From a virus: a stretch of 64,000 bases of DNA. How positions within the stretch are numbered: position 1 is the stretch's first letter; each line of letters begins with the position of its first letter. Position numbers and translations under genes: made by a program. The notes beneath the pieces are model-generated. The model saw nothing but the letters and a program-made list of their open reading frames with translations, made no database searches and was not told where the DNA came from. The DNA lies in IMG/VR virus record IMGVR_UViG_3300009503_000019, positions 1 to 64,000 of that record. One strand, given 5' to 3'. Positions 24,773 to 33,104 of this stretch are shown piece by piece.

Positions 24773-24937
24773 CTATGACCTGTATATCAAAATCATTATT
24801 ATTATTGACAATGTATATAATCCAACAAGTTGAATAGAAAAATTCTTTGTTGCTTCTATAATAAAACCAATTGTGCTAAGAATTCCTAATGTTATTGCAA
24901 AAGTTTTTATTGATATGTTAAGAATTTTGTTCAGCAT
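24773..24937 (-). CDS. Small membrane protein, 54 aa
   Basis: Start at ATG 24937, with AAGGAAATTCA upstream; a longer frame exists to 24994. Two hydrophobic spans (TFAITLGILSTIGFIIEA and LVGLYTLSIIIMILIY). Last gene of the 26475-24773 run. Function unknown. Confidence 0.5.
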   Translation of the reverse strand: MLNKILNISIKTFAITLGILSTIGFIIEATKNFSIQLVGLYTLSIIIMILIYRS

Positions 24938-24948
24938 TGAATTTCCTT

Positions 24949-25197
24949 TCATTTTTCTGAAACAATTATTGCTGAATTTACATTTTTCTGCCATTTTTTA
25001 AAACATTCATCGCATAAAAAAGAATAATCTATTCCAGGATGAGGCATTCCTGGTGTCACACTTATATCTTTAAGAATAGTCAATTTTCCGGTTTTCAAAG
25101 ATTCTTTCACGTAATAACAATGGATTATCACAGATGCTTTGTTTCCACACTCATCACATTCATAAATTTCTTTTGTTTTTGATTTTTTTCTACGCAT
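24949..25197 (-). CDS. Small zinc-binding protein, 82 aa
   Basis: YECDECGNKASVI and FLCDECFKKWQK give two CDEC pairs about 45 residues apart: a treble-clef-like zinc site, the same layout as 25571-25762 (CDFC ... CDECFEDW). Basic N-terminus MRRKKSKTKEI. Overlaps the end of the repeat protein by 8 bases. Confidence 0.65.
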   Translation of the reverse strand: MRRKKSKTKEIYECDECGNKASVIIHCYYVKESLKTGKLTILKDISVTPGMPHPGIDYSFLCDECFKKWQKNVNSAIIVSEK

Positions 25198-25558
25198 CGT
25201 ATGTCACCTTCATTGCTTCAACTTCAGCTGCTTTTTCTGCACAATATTCCAAATCTTTCCACTTACGAGCATCTTCTGGGGAGAATCCATAATTTGACCA
25301 TTCTTCCGCTTCAATCGGATCAAAATCTGCATCTCGCCATTCAGATGCTTCCATTGGGTCGTCAAAATTATGTTCTACCCATTCAGCCGCTTCATTTGCA
25401 TTAAAATTTTCGTTATACCAATCCAATGCGATTGAGGCGTTATCAAATTTTTCTGCAAAATCAGCTGCTGTTTCAATATCATCAAAGGTTTCAATCCAAT
25501 CTTTTAGATCATCTAAACTTGAAACACAATTTATTAGTCTTAGTATTGCATCTTTCAT
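25190..25558 (-). CDS. Tandem EAxEW-repeat protein
   Basis: 122 residues built from about six 15-residue repeats with consensus 'FD--EA-EW-----' (for example ANEAAEWVEHNFDDPMEASE, then FDPIEAEEWSNYGFSPEDAR). Ala, Trp and Phe recur in fixed register, so a helical solenoid is expected. Very acidic. Related W/F repeats occur in uncharacterised bacterial proteins. GGAGGAAAAA precedes the start. Likely a protein-binding or DNA-mimic-like scaffold; inference only. Confidence 0.65.
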   Translation of the reverse strand: MKDAILRLINCVSSLDDLKDWIETFDDIETAADFAEKFDNASIALDWYNENFNANEAAEWVEHNFDDPMEASEWRDADFDPIEAEEWSNYGFSPEDARKWKDLEYCAEKAAEVEAMKVTYDA

Positions 25559-25570
25559 TTTTTCCTCCTT

Positions 25571-25762
25571 TTAAAATTTTTCTCCTTCATACCAGTCTTC
25601 AAAACATTCATCACATAAGTGTATATTTTCATTTGTATCAGGTTCAATATCTGTTATTATTTCGGGGTCAATATAATTACCTTTATTATCAATTTTCCAT
25701 ATTACCCATAATTTTTGAATATTAATTGCAGCATTTTTTTCTTTGCAGAAATCACATTTCAT
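25571..25762 (-). CDS. Small zinc-binding protein, 63 aa
   Basis: MKCDFCKEKNAAI at the start and HLCDECFEDWYEGEKF at the end: paired CxxC motifs with an intervening beta hairpin. Paralogue of 24949-25197. AAGGAGGAAAAA upstream. Confidence 0.65.
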   Translation of the reverse strand: MKCDFCKEKNAAINIQKLWVIWKIDNKGNYIDPEIITDIEPDTNENIHLCDECFEDWYEGEKF

Positions 25763-25773
25763 TTTTTCCTCCT

Positions 25774-26475
25774 TTAAATTAATTTTGCATAAACTGGTTT
25801 TTGATGAAAAATATCATCTGGAATTTTTAATAATTCTTCAAATGTATTTTTTACAATGAAAATTATTAATTTTTCATTTAAATGATGCCTGGGATTGGCA
25901 TAAACTTTCAGTTGTTGATTGGAGACACTAAAATATAGTATATATTCATATATTTTCTTTTTGGAAATAATAGAAATCTCAAAATCAATTGAATTATAAG
26001 ATTTACTATTTTTTATCTTTGATTCATATTTTCTAAACGTAATTTGTATTCTTATTGATTTTATTGGGAATACTGAATATATATTTTCTGATTTTTCCCT
26101 GATATGGCTAAAATTGATATAAATGTCAGAAGGAAATGCTTTTTCAATAATAATTTCATCAGTTGTACCATCGTAACAACTTCTATGTTCAATTCTTTTT
26201 ATAATATATTCTTCCCATAATATTTCCCACGGAAAAAAGCTTTTATAGTAAAAACGATTATTAGCTGCGATATGATAGTAGGGACAATATTTATTATCAC
26301 ATTTTTTTATTTTAAACATCAATTTTGATTCAATTACATTAAATACATTTATTGCTAGTTCAATTAATTTTTTTTCATTGATTTCTTGATTCGTGTTAAA
26401 AATGATTTCATTTAGGTTATTCTGACTTTTAATTAAAGTTTGCATTCTTTTAGTTAACATTGCCTTCTCCATCAC
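25774..26475 (-). CDS. Family A protein
   Basis: 233 residues. After a short extension, residues 7-40 give the family A start (MQTLIKSQNNLNEIIFNTNQ, then EINEKKLIELAINVF). KKCDNKYCPYYH follows at about residue 56, reminiscent of the Cys insert in other members. Beta-rich centre. Four bases from the next upstream gene. Confidence 0.65.
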   Translation of the reverse strand: MMEKAMLTKRMQTLIKSQNNLNEIIFNTNQEINEKKLIELAINVFNVIESKLMFKIKKCDNKYCPYYHIAANNRFYYKSFFPWEILWEEYIIKRIEHRSCYDGTTDEIIIEKAFPSDIYINFSHIREKSENIYSVFPIKSIRIQITFRKYESKIKNSKSYNSIDFEISIISKKKIYEYILYFSVSNQQLKVYANPRHHLNEKLIIFIVKNTFEELLKIPDDIFHQKPVYAKLI

Positions 26476-26478
26476 AAG

Positions 26479-26865
26479 TTATACTAAATTTTTTAATCTT
26501 GTCTCTTCTTGTGGAAGTAATTTATCTACTCTATTTTTAAAATCTTCTAATTTGCAATATGTGTTGGTTCCGCCATGATAGTCTTTTTCATTTTGTGCCG
26601 TTCTCACTAGAATATTATCAATCCATAGATTATTAAATCTTACATCAGGAATACTAAAATATACATATCCATCTCCTCGACGGATGAAACCATAAATATA
26701 AAAATGACCAACTTCATATTTTATCAAACGTGCTCCTAATGGAAGTAAAGAAATAATAATTTGCTTAAATTCTTTTGCAAATTGTAAAAATTCTGGTGTG
26801 TTCGCCAAAGAACTATAAAAAGTAAAATTTGAATACTTTTGCTTGAATTTTACTATTTTATTCAT
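26479..26865 (-). CDS. Hypothetical protein, 128 aa, possibly family A C-terminal half
   Basis: GGAGGTGTTCT precedes the ATG. Contains FAKEFKQIIISLLPLGARL, strands, and a conserved-looking TAQNEKDYHGGTNTY. Lacks the family A N-terminus, whereas the gene just upstream (26884-27102) has only the N-terminus. The pair may be a split family A gene. No clear family on its own. Confidence 0.5.
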   Translation of the reverse strand: MNKIVKFKQKYSNFTFYSSLANTPEFLQFAKEFKQIIISLLPLGARLIKYEVGHFYIYGFIRRGDGYVYFSIPDVRFNNLWIDNILVRTAQNEKDYHGGTNTYCKLEDFKNRVDKLLPQEETRLKNLV

Positions 26866-26883
26866 AGAACACCTCCAATTTTA

Positions 26884-27102
26884 TTATTGATATTTATATG
26901 AATCACTCCAGAAATAAAAATCAATATAATACATGCTTGTATCAGTTTCGTTTATATGTATTGATGAAGGTAATGATTGGAAATTTGATAAATTGGTTTT
27001 ACTGAGCAATTCAACGAGATGTAATAAATTGTTTTCTAAATCCGGCTTTATAATTTCAAAATTAAATATTGCATTATTTATTCGTTTTTGTAATTCTAAC
27101 AC
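26884..27102 (-). CDS. Short family A protein (N-terminal half only)
   Basis: 72 residues starting MLELQKRINNAIFNFEIIKP, a perfect family A start, but the frame stops after the first strands (YYIDFYFWSDSYKYQ). Family members are usually 180-240 residues. Truncated or split; 18 bases separate it from the next frame. Confidence 0.55.
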   Translation of the reverse strand: MLELQKRINNAIFNFEIIKPDLENNLLHLVELLSKTNLSNFQSLPSSIHINETDTSMYYIDFYFWSDSYKYQ

Positions 27103-27198
27103 TTCATTTCCTCCTGAAACTTTTTCTTTCCTTTTAACTTAAAAATTATTTATTTTTGTTAAAAGTTCAATAAAATATTTAAAAAGGAGGTTTTTCCA

Positions 27199-27789
27199 TT
27201 GAAAATTAATATCGACAAAATAATAAAATGTCAAAGTAAATTGAATGAAAAGTTATTTGTTCCGGATAAAGATATAAAATTGATAATAGATTCATTAAGA
27301 GATGTATTACTTCCAGATGGTTATGAATTAGAGATAGATTGGAAGAAATTGCATGAACATAAGTATTGGATATTCAGAGTTGATAAGTATTCTTATAAAA
27401 AAGTTAATATTGACATTGATCATATTTTAATACATTCTATGAGTTCTAATCGATTTGTAAAACGACTTAGAACTAGAGATTTGGCATTTGATCTTATGTT
27501 CTATGTAGATAATTTAGATTTTGATAGAAATTTCATTCCTTTCACAATATCATTGAAAAGTATTAAAAGAAGAAAAATAAATCTTACTATCAGTTATAAT
27601 GCTAACACTGATGAATTTTATATAAGAATAATAACGCGAGATTATAATTGGAGTTGGGATTGGTTTATTCCATTTCCTGATAAATATCTTGATAAGATTT
27701 CTATTGATAAAATTTATATAATTTTTAAATTATTATATCCATTACTTGAAAAAATAATGGAAGTTCTGACTAAAGGAGTTGTGGAATGA
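27199..27789 (+). CDS. Family A protein, TTG start
   Basis: 196 residues. The TTG at 27199 follows AAGGAGG with good spacing and gives the family start KINIDKIIKCQSKLNEKLFV, then PDKDIKLIIDSLRDVL. No ATG is available nearby. Four-base overlap (ATGA) with the next gene. A TTTTTGTTAAAAG promoter-like motif lies at about 27155-27167 on the plus strand, so here the family is read in the opposite direction. Confidence 0.7.
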   Translation: MKINIDKIIKCQSKLNEKLFVPDKDIKLIIDSLRDVLLPDGYELEIDWKKLHEHKYWIFRVDKYSYKKVNIDIDHILIHSMSSNRFVKRLRTRDLAFDLMFYVDNLDFDRNFIPFTISLKSIKRRKINLTISYNANTDEFYIRIITRDYNWSWDWFIPFPDKYLDKISIDKIYIIFKLLYPLLEKIMEVLTKGVVE

Positions 27790-28397
27790 ATGAAATGATA
27801 GATGAATTAGTAAGATTGCAGAATTATACAAATTATTGTCAATATTATGTCAGTAATGAAGAGACTTTAGATTTAATTAAAGAAATTTATAAATATTTGA
27901 TGGTATTTCCGTTGAAATGTGGTAAATGTAATAAGATGGGAAAATGTGATTGTGACAAAACATACATCAGAAAAAAAAATTTATATGTTGCTCGTCATTA
28001 TAAGCAGATCTTGCAGCGTTTTCCTATAGAAATTTTAAGTATATTGGATGTTTTTATTGACGGAGAAGATTTTAAATTTTATAAATATAAGCATTATGAA
28101 GATCATGGTATTCAAACTATTAATGTGAATCTTGAAAATGAAGATATTTTAATTGTTTTGTCATTGAGTACTGTTCCTACCGAGAACTATGTATATGCAA
28201 TGGTTCTTAATTTATGTCATAAGTTTGATATTCATTCATCATTTGAACATCATTATTACAATCCGAATGTCAAAATGAATTTTCAATCAAGTCCTTCAGA
28301 TCGTGCCTGGATTCATGCATGGAAATTCAATTATGTTCTTTTGAAAAAAATACTTTCATTGTTAAAAAACATTTATATAAAATATACAAAAAAATAA
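27786..28397 (+). CDS. Family A protein with Cys motif
   Basis: 203 residues: MNEMIDELVRLQNYTNYCQY, then NEETLDLIKEIYKYL, followed at residues 44-58 by CGKCNKMGKCDCDK, a zinc-binding insertion in the same place as in 17124-17810. His-rich near residues 140-160. Its stop abuts exactly the stop of the convergent family A gene at 28398. Confidence 0.65.
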   Translation: MNEMIDELVRLQNYTNYCQYYVSNEETLDLIKEIYKYLMVFPLKCGKCNKMGKCDCDKTYIRKKNLYVARHYKQILQRFPIEILSILDVFIDGEDFKFYKYKHYEDHGIQTINVNLENEDILIVLSLSTVPTENYVYAMVLNLCHKFDIHSSFEHHYYNPNVKMNFQSSPSDRAWIHAWKFNYVLLKKILSLLKNIYIKYTKK

Positions 28398-29027
28398 CTA
28401 CAGTTTCCATTTTTTTTTGATTCTTAATATTTTTTCTTTAAATACTGGTAATGTTTTCATTGCAATATGTAATGCAAGAAATTCAACGTATTTGATATCA
28501 TCTAAATTTAAACATTTGGATAAGTTTCGGGATTTGTAAATATTTAATTTATTTTTCGAATAAGTTATTTTCAATTTATACCACCACCAGGCAGCATAAA
28601 TGCAATATCCAAAATCAATTTCAACAGTATTATAGATATTTTTTTTGAATAATTGCATCTTCACCGTGCTATATTTATCTAGATGAATTTGTGCAGATGA
28701 ATTAAGTAAATTTAGTTCGCTATTTAGATAAATAGGAATTTGTGTAGATATATAAACTTCTTCATCATTATAAGCATTATTATATACGGAGAAAGTAGTA
28801 CCATCAAATGTTTTAGATAATTCCACATTAATATAATCACAATTGAATTTTTTACTAAATTTTTCAAGGTCTTTTTTCACCGGTATACACATCTTTGCAA
28901 TATCCGAGATTATATCTACAATTTGTTTTTCAAGCTTCTTTTTTGCAATTAACATATTTTTTCTGTCACATTCGTATAAACATTTATTAACTTTATTAAT
29001 TCTGTTTTTAATTTTTATGATGTTCAT
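28398..29027 (-). CDS. Family A protein
   Basis: 209 residues, start MNIIKIKNRINKVNKCLYEC, followed by a charged helix (KKKLEKQIVDIISDIAKMC). Beta-rich middle (VYISTQIPIYLNSELNLL). Overlaps the upstream family A gene by 4 bases; the two are co-translated. Confidence 0.65.
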   Translation of the reverse strand: MNIIKIKNRINKVNKCLYECDRKNMLIAKKKLEKQIVDIISDIAKMCIPVKKDLEKFSKKFNCDYINVELSKTFDGTTFSVYNNAYNDEEVYISTQIPIYLNSELNLLNSSAQIHLDKYSTVKMQLFKKNIYNTVEIDFGYCIYAAWWWYKLKITYSKNKLNIYKSRNLSKCLNLDDIKYVEFLALHIAMKTLPVFKEKILRIKKKWKL

Positions 29028-29647
29028 TCTTTTCCCTCTTTTTCAAGTGATTTAATTACTTCCAGAATTTTCATATTTAGTTTCTCCGCTAATTGTAATT
29101 TTATTATATGATTATATATAAAATTTTCTATCATGCCCTTTCTAAAATTATCTGTGAGACCGGAATTATTAGAATATGAAATATATGTATATTTAGTTTT
29201 GATACGGTATGCTTCCGGAGAAGATAATACTATTTCCATCGGATAAATACGAATCACATCATCATCACATCTAATAGAAGGAATTTTTTCTAGTATTAAA
29301 ATCATTTTATTATTTATATGATTATTTATAATGATTCTATTTGTCTTAATTTTTTTTTCTGAACTGACTGCTACTGAAAGTTCTATTTTTGGTTCTTCAG
29401 ATTCTCTATAAATATCTATATTTAAACTTAAATTTTCATGTTCTATATGATTATATCCGAATAATCGTTCCAATTTAGAATCTTCATAAGCAGAAATGAA
29501 TTTATCATAAAAAATCTTTTTCAATTTTTGTGCATTTTCCAAAATTGCTTTTAATTGATACATAAAATTGTTTTTTAATTCTTTAATCTCTTTAGGTTTC
29601 ATATAGATTGCTTGATTTATTTGTTTTTGTGCGTTCTCTATATTCAA
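29024..29647 (-). CDS. Family A protein
   Basis: 207 residues, start MNIENAQKQINQAIYMKPKE, then IKELKNNFMYQLKAI. Strand-rich middle (LNIDIYRESEEPKIELSVAV). Preceded by GGAGGTAAAAATTGA and a long structured non-coding stretch (29660-29925). Confidence 0.65.
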   Translation of the reverse strand: MNIENAQKQINQAIYMKPKEIKELKNNFMYQLKAILENAQKLKKIFYDKFISAYEDSKLERLFGYNHIEHENLSLNIDIYRESEEPKIELSVAVSSEKKIKTNRIIINNHINNKMILILEKIPSIRCDDDVIRIYPMEIVLSSPEAYRIKTKYTYISYSNNSGLTDNFRKGMIENFIYNHIIKLQLAEKLNMKILEVIKSLEKEGKE

Positions 29648-29659
29648 TTTTTACCTCCA

Positions 29660-29920
29660 TAAAAAAAAGATAGGTTTTGAATTTGTTAATTGGTTGTGTA
29701 ACGGAACCTGGAAGGTGGAGTGGAACAGGCAATTTTGAACAAGAGATAAATTTTGCCATCGATAACAATGGCATTGTCCTATCTTTTGTCCTTGTAATGT
29801 CAGAAGATAGATTTAATTTGTTTGTTGTCCAAAATTTACGCTGTTTAAATTTTGGACACGATTTCTATTAGATTTTTATTTTGCTATCGATATCAATAGC
29901 AAATCCTTCTATCTTCCGAC
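29660..29920 (-). ncRNA. Highly structured non-coding region, candidate RNA or leader
   Basis: About 260 bases between two minus-strand genes with nested pairing. AAAAGATAGG (about 29664) pairs with CCTATCTTTT (about 29780) around a TGCCAT/ATGGCA hairpin; GAAGATAG (about 29804) pairs with CTATCTTC (about 29911) around a perfect 13-bp hairpin (29826-29838/29846-29858) and an 8-bp TTTGCTAT/ATAGCAAA hairpin. Two of the hairpins share a CGATAnCA loop. Read on the minus strand it ends in CCTATC followed by eight T, like a terminator or attenuator just before the Shine-Dalgarno of 29024-29647. Confidence 0.5.
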
Positions 29921-29924
29921 GAAT

Positions 29925-30227
29925 TCAAAATTCCCAGCTACAGTGATAAATTGCTAATTCGCTCAATTTATGAATTAAATCAAACTGATTTATTCTTGCT
30001 TTATTAGACCGTTGATAATTTTTTATTAATTCATATACTTGTGTTTCGTCTTCTAATTTGAATATAAAATCTATATCTTCAGGTGAAATTTCGGTCAATT
30101 TATTTCCATTTACTCTGTTCCAGGTCCACATTTGTAATCCGAATACATTTCCTTGATGTTCTTCAACAATATGTTTAATATCTTCCAATATGTGCTCATG
30201 GATCCATTCTATGTCTTCATCGTTCAT
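29925..30227 (-). CDS. Hypothetical protein, 100 aa
   Basis: Start at ATG 30227 with CAAGGAGGATTTGCA upstream; a longer frame crosses the promoter. Helical and acidic (MNDEDIEWIHEHILEDIKHI), with a WTWNRVNGNKL centre. No family recognised. Promoter at 30259-30270. Confidence 0.6.
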   Translation of the reverse strand: MNDEDIEWIHEHILEDIKHIVEEHQGNVFGLQMWTWNRVNGNKLTEISPEDIDFIFKLEDETQVYELIKNYQRSNKARINQFDLIHKLSELAIYHCSWEF

Positions 30228-30254
30228 TGCAAATCCTCCTTGTGAATAATTTGA

Positions 30255-30283
30255 TTGATTTATAACAAAATTTTTGATAAATT
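30255..30283 (+). promoter_or_regulatory. Leaderless-type promoter for 30292-30918
   Basis: TTGATT (30255-30260), N17, TAAATT (30278-30283), then 8 bases to the ATG at 30292. The 30-base module is nearly identical to the one at 38505. Confidence 0.6.
30259..30270 (-). promoter_or_regulatory. TTTTGTTATAAA promoter for 29925-30227
   Basis: Minus-strand extended -10 motif, overlapping the -35 box of the divergent + strand promoter. Confidence 0.55.
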
Positions 30284-30291
30284 TCATTATA

Positions 30292-30918
30292 ATGTTTTTA
30301 ATTTATGAATTAAATATCTATCATTATTTGAATAGACAATTTGGGAATAAGTGGTTATTATGGCTTCCAGAAACGTTAAAAAAGGAGATTGAGACCACTC
30401 AATGTTTGGTTCTTGACGACTTAATATGGAATAAAATACGGGCTATTAGAGCAATACTTTATACAGATTCGTTTTTCGAATATTTTTATATTTTTGAAAA
30501 GATAGTAACTACATTTAACAATCGTATGCCTAATTTTTCAATTTTTACACCTATTTCTCCGCATGAACTTGTTTGGGGGATATTTATTTCTAAGAATATA
30601 AGAGATGATAAGTTCTCCGAGGAAGTAAAGAATTATATTGAAAAGGTTTTTGAATATAATGGTATACTTTTTCCGCATCCTATTGTTGATTTTAACAACA
30701 AATTCAATAAATATAAAGATATTGTTAGAACTATGAATGACAAGTTTGATTCAATCATTGACGAAGATGAAATTACAGACCCGATAGAGCATTCTGCATT
30801 TGAAATTGTCCGAATGGATAGAATCCTTCAAATTAAAAAGAAAGATATGTTTAGAGAAGCAGAGAATAATGGCATAATTTATCAGTTGAAGTTTGACTTT
30901 GATTTAAACTTGATTTAG
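30292..30918 (+). CDS. Hypothetical protein upstream of portal
   Basis: 208 residues from the ATG at 30292, fitted by promoter position. Aromatic-rich and helical: MFLIYELNIYHYLNRQFGNK, with later PHELVWGIF and a GILFPHPIVDF segment. Not recognised. Immediately precedes the portal gene and may be a head or neck component; the portal promoter lies within its 3' end. Confidence 0.6.
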   Translation: MFLIYELNIYHYLNRQFGNKWLLWLPETLKKEIETTQCLVLDDLIWNKIRAIRAILYTDSFFEYFYIFEKIVTTFNNRMPNFSIFTPISPHELVWGIFISKNIRDDKFSEEVKNYIEKVFEYNGILFPHPIVDFNNKFNKYKDIVRTMNDKFDSIIDEDEITDPIEHSAFEIVRMDRILQIKKKDMFREAENNGIIYQLKFDFDLNLI

Positions 30919-30921
30919 TAT
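30893..30921 (+). promoter_or_regulatory. Leaderless-type promoter for the portal gene
   Basis: TTGACT (30893-30898), N17, TAGTAT (30916-30921), then 6 bases to the ATG at 30928. The -10 is imperfect. Confidence 0.5.
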
Positions 30922-30927
30922 ATAACT

Positions 30928-32781
30928 ATGCTGTTTTTTGATTTAAAATATGATATTGGAATCCCATCTGGTTTAGAACCATCTTTTGAAATTGAGAAGA
31001 CATTAAAGGTTTCTAATATCAAAGATATATTTAAACATATAAACTATTTTTCGAACAATGATGGATTTTTAGCATCTATAATCTTTAAACTTGCTCTCTA
31101 TCCAACAACAGATATTGTTGTTCAACCAGAGAATGACGCAACTGCAAAAATTATAAAGGATTTATTTTATGATGTTTTCGATATAAAGACTATTATTTTG
31201 AATGCATTAATTAGTTATTACATGTATGGGAATTTATTTGTTTCCATATTACCTGCTCGCAAAAGGCATTTTAAGTGCAAACAATGTAATCAAGATTTAG
31301 ATATAAATGATATTCCAATGATTAAATATGCGAAGAAGCAAAAATTTTATGGGATTTGCCCAAAGTGTAATACACGAGTTAATTTTGATGTTTATGATGA
31401 ATTAGACCGATCTGTAGAGAAAATGACTATAAAAATCTGGAATCCTATAGATATAGAATTAAATGATGATGGTTTTGGATATGTAGAAATTTATCACACA
31501 ATTTCTGCAACTCTGAAGAATAAGATTTCCAGAGCTGCAGAAGAAATAGTTTCATATGATCCATCTAAACCACCTCAATTGTCGCCAATGAGACATACAA
31601 AGACTATTTTAAAAAATATTCCATTAGAATTTCTTGATGCTGCAGTTAATGATGTATGGGTTAAATTTCATCCATCTAATATTTTCTTTAAAGCACGTCC
31701 CTCAGATTTAAACTGGATAGATCAGCCGTGGGGAATGCCATTACCTCGTCCTGCATTGAGTGATTTATGGTCATATAATTATCTAAAAAAATTATTGAAT
31801 TATGTTGCAAAAGAGAGAACATTTCTTCGTCGTATTGTATTCCCACAACCATCCGGTTCTGGGGATCCCGCAGAATTAATTAATCTTGCACGTTTCAAAT
31901 CAGAAATTCAGCAGGCGTGGCAGATGTGGAAGTATTATCCTGAAATTTTAAAATTCTTACCATTTCCAATAGGGATTCAGCATATTGGAGGAGAAGAATT
32001 ACAAATTCCTATTGTAGAATTGATGGATGCATTAGAAAAAAGGATTATTCGTGTTATGAATGTTCCTCTTGAATTTGCATACGGAGGTGCTGGCTTTACA
32101 TGGTCTGGAACGAGTGTAGGAATAAGAATGCTGGAAAATCTATTTACTAATGCTCGATTTGTTGCAATATCGTTATTAAAATTCATATTGCAAAAGATGC
32201 AAGATATTTATCAAATTGATACACAGAAACTAAATATCAGATTTACAGATATGAAAACTGCAGATGATTTAGCACGAACCAGATTACTATTTGAACTTGC
32301 ACAAGGAAATAGAATATCATGGTCAACACTTTTAAGAGAGGTTGGTTTAAATTATGAAGAAGAAATGAAAACATTAAAAAAAGATACCGAATTGTTTGCA
32401 GAATTTATGGCAGCATCTGCATTGGCTGAGGCACATGCCCAAAGAGAAGCACAAAAGACTTTAGCAACAACTCCTCTATATCAACAAATGATGCAACAAA
32501 TAGTAGCGGCTGGATTATCTATACCTTCTGACGAGGCAATTTCTCTTCCACCTCCAGTATTAGAGTTTTTGGGTCAAATAATGCAATTAGCACCGGCAGA
32601 ACAAGAATATATATTAAGAATGATGGAAAAAAAGATGCCTACTCTTGTTAAATATACGAGGAAAATTTTAGAAAAAATAAAACTGAGAGCCCCCTCCCCT
32701 CCACAAAGCGAGGAGGGCACAGAAGAATCTTTGCCTGAAGAAAAACCCCCACGGCGTGAGGGGGAAAAGAAACTTATTTAG
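30928..32781 (+). CDS. Portal protein with zinc-ribbon insertion
   Basis: 617 residues. Portal-like organisation: an N-terminal region, a wing with IKIWNPIDIELNDDGFGYVE, the segment VKFHPSNIFFKARPSDLNWI, a stem-like helical region LMDALEKRIIRVMNVPLEFA followed by Gly-rich AYGGAGFTWSGTSVGIRML, and a helical C-terminus ending in a Pro/Glu-rich tail. Residues 112-140 hold a zinc ribbon (CKQCNQDLD ... GICPKCNTRV), an unusual insertion also seen in the terminase here. The portal forms the dodecameric DNA channel at the capsid vertex. The family call rests on pattern and context. The stop overlaps a convergent gene by 4 bases. Confidence 0.75.
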   Translation: MLFFDLKYDIGIPSGLEPSFEIEKTLKVSNIKDIFKHINYFSNNDGFLASIIFKLALYPTTDIVVQPENDATAKIIKDLFYDVFDIKTIILNALISYYMYGNLFVSILPARKRHFKCKQCNQDLDINDIPMIKYAKKQKFYGICPKCNTRVNFDVYDELDRSVEKMTIKIWNPIDIELNDDGFGYVEIYHTISATLKNKISRAAEEIVSYDPSKPPQLSPMRHTKTILKNIPLEFLDAAVNDVWVKFHPSNIFFKARPSDLNWIDQPWGMPLPRPALSDLWSYNYLKKLLNYVAKERTFLRRIVFPQPSGSGDPAELINLARFKSEIQQAWQMWKYYPEILKFLPFPIGIQHIGGEELQIPIVELMDALEKRIIRVMNVPLEFAYGGAGFTWSGTSVGIRMLENLFTNARFVAISLLKFILQKMQDIYQIDTQKLNIRFTDMKTADDLARTRLLFELAQGNRISWSTLLREVGLNYEEEMKTLKKDTELFAEFMAASALAEAHAQREAQKTLATTPLYQQMMQQIVAAGLSIPSDEAISLPPPVLEFLGQIMQLAPAEQEYILRMMEKKMPTLVKYTRKILEKIKLRAPSPPQSEEGTEESLPEEKPPRREGEKKLI

Positions 32782-32960
32782 TTTTCTTTTTTTTCGTAAT
32801 AATAGTTGTCATATGTGTTTGATTGTTGGGAATTATTATCAACATTATAAAGTTGATTATTATAATCCCCGTATAATTTTTGGTTGATTTTGTCCTGGAT
32901 ATACTGTCCAACCATTTGTCCTATTAAATATCCTATTGCACCAAAAAGTTTGTCTAACAT
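32778..32960 (-). CDS. Small glycine-zipper protein, 60 aa
   Basis: Start at ATG 32960, after AAGGAGGTGAATATT; a longer frame to 33038 lacks a ribosome binding site. N-terminal MLDKLFGAIGYLIGQMVGQY is a short Gly-spaced amphipathic or membrane helix; the rest is Asn/Tyr/Gln-rich and disordered. Unknown function. A promoter-like TTATAAA lies upstream at 33043-33052. Confidence 0.55.
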   Translation of the reverse strand: MLDKLFGAIGYLIGQMVGQYIQDKINQKLYGDYNNQLYNVDNNSQQSNTYDNYYYEKKEN

Positions 32961-33042
32961 AATATTCACCTCCTTCCAATATATAGTCGGTTCAATTGAC
33001 TCATTCCAATAGATTCTTCTGTGCCTCCAAATTAACAATTGA

Positions 33043-33052
33043 TTTATAACAG
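33043..33052 (-). promoter_or_regulatory. TGTTATAAA promoter for 32778-32960
   Basis: Minus-strand CTGTTATAAA, extended -10 type. Confidence 0.45.
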
Positions 33053-33068
33053 GAAATTTAATTTTTTT

Positions 33069-33097
33069 TTGATTTTAGATTTTTTTTCTTGTATAAT
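33069..33097 (+). promoter_or_regulatory. Leaderless-type promoter for 33105-33401
   Basis: TTGATT (33069-33074), N17, TATAAT (33092-33097), then 7 bases to the ATG at 33105. Confidence 0.6.
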
Positions 33098-33104
33098 TGT
33101 ATTT

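Noticed and set aside
29592-29774. Minus-strand 60-codon ORF
   Set aside because: No ribosome binding site, overlaps a family A start and the structured RNA region; composition is not protein-like.
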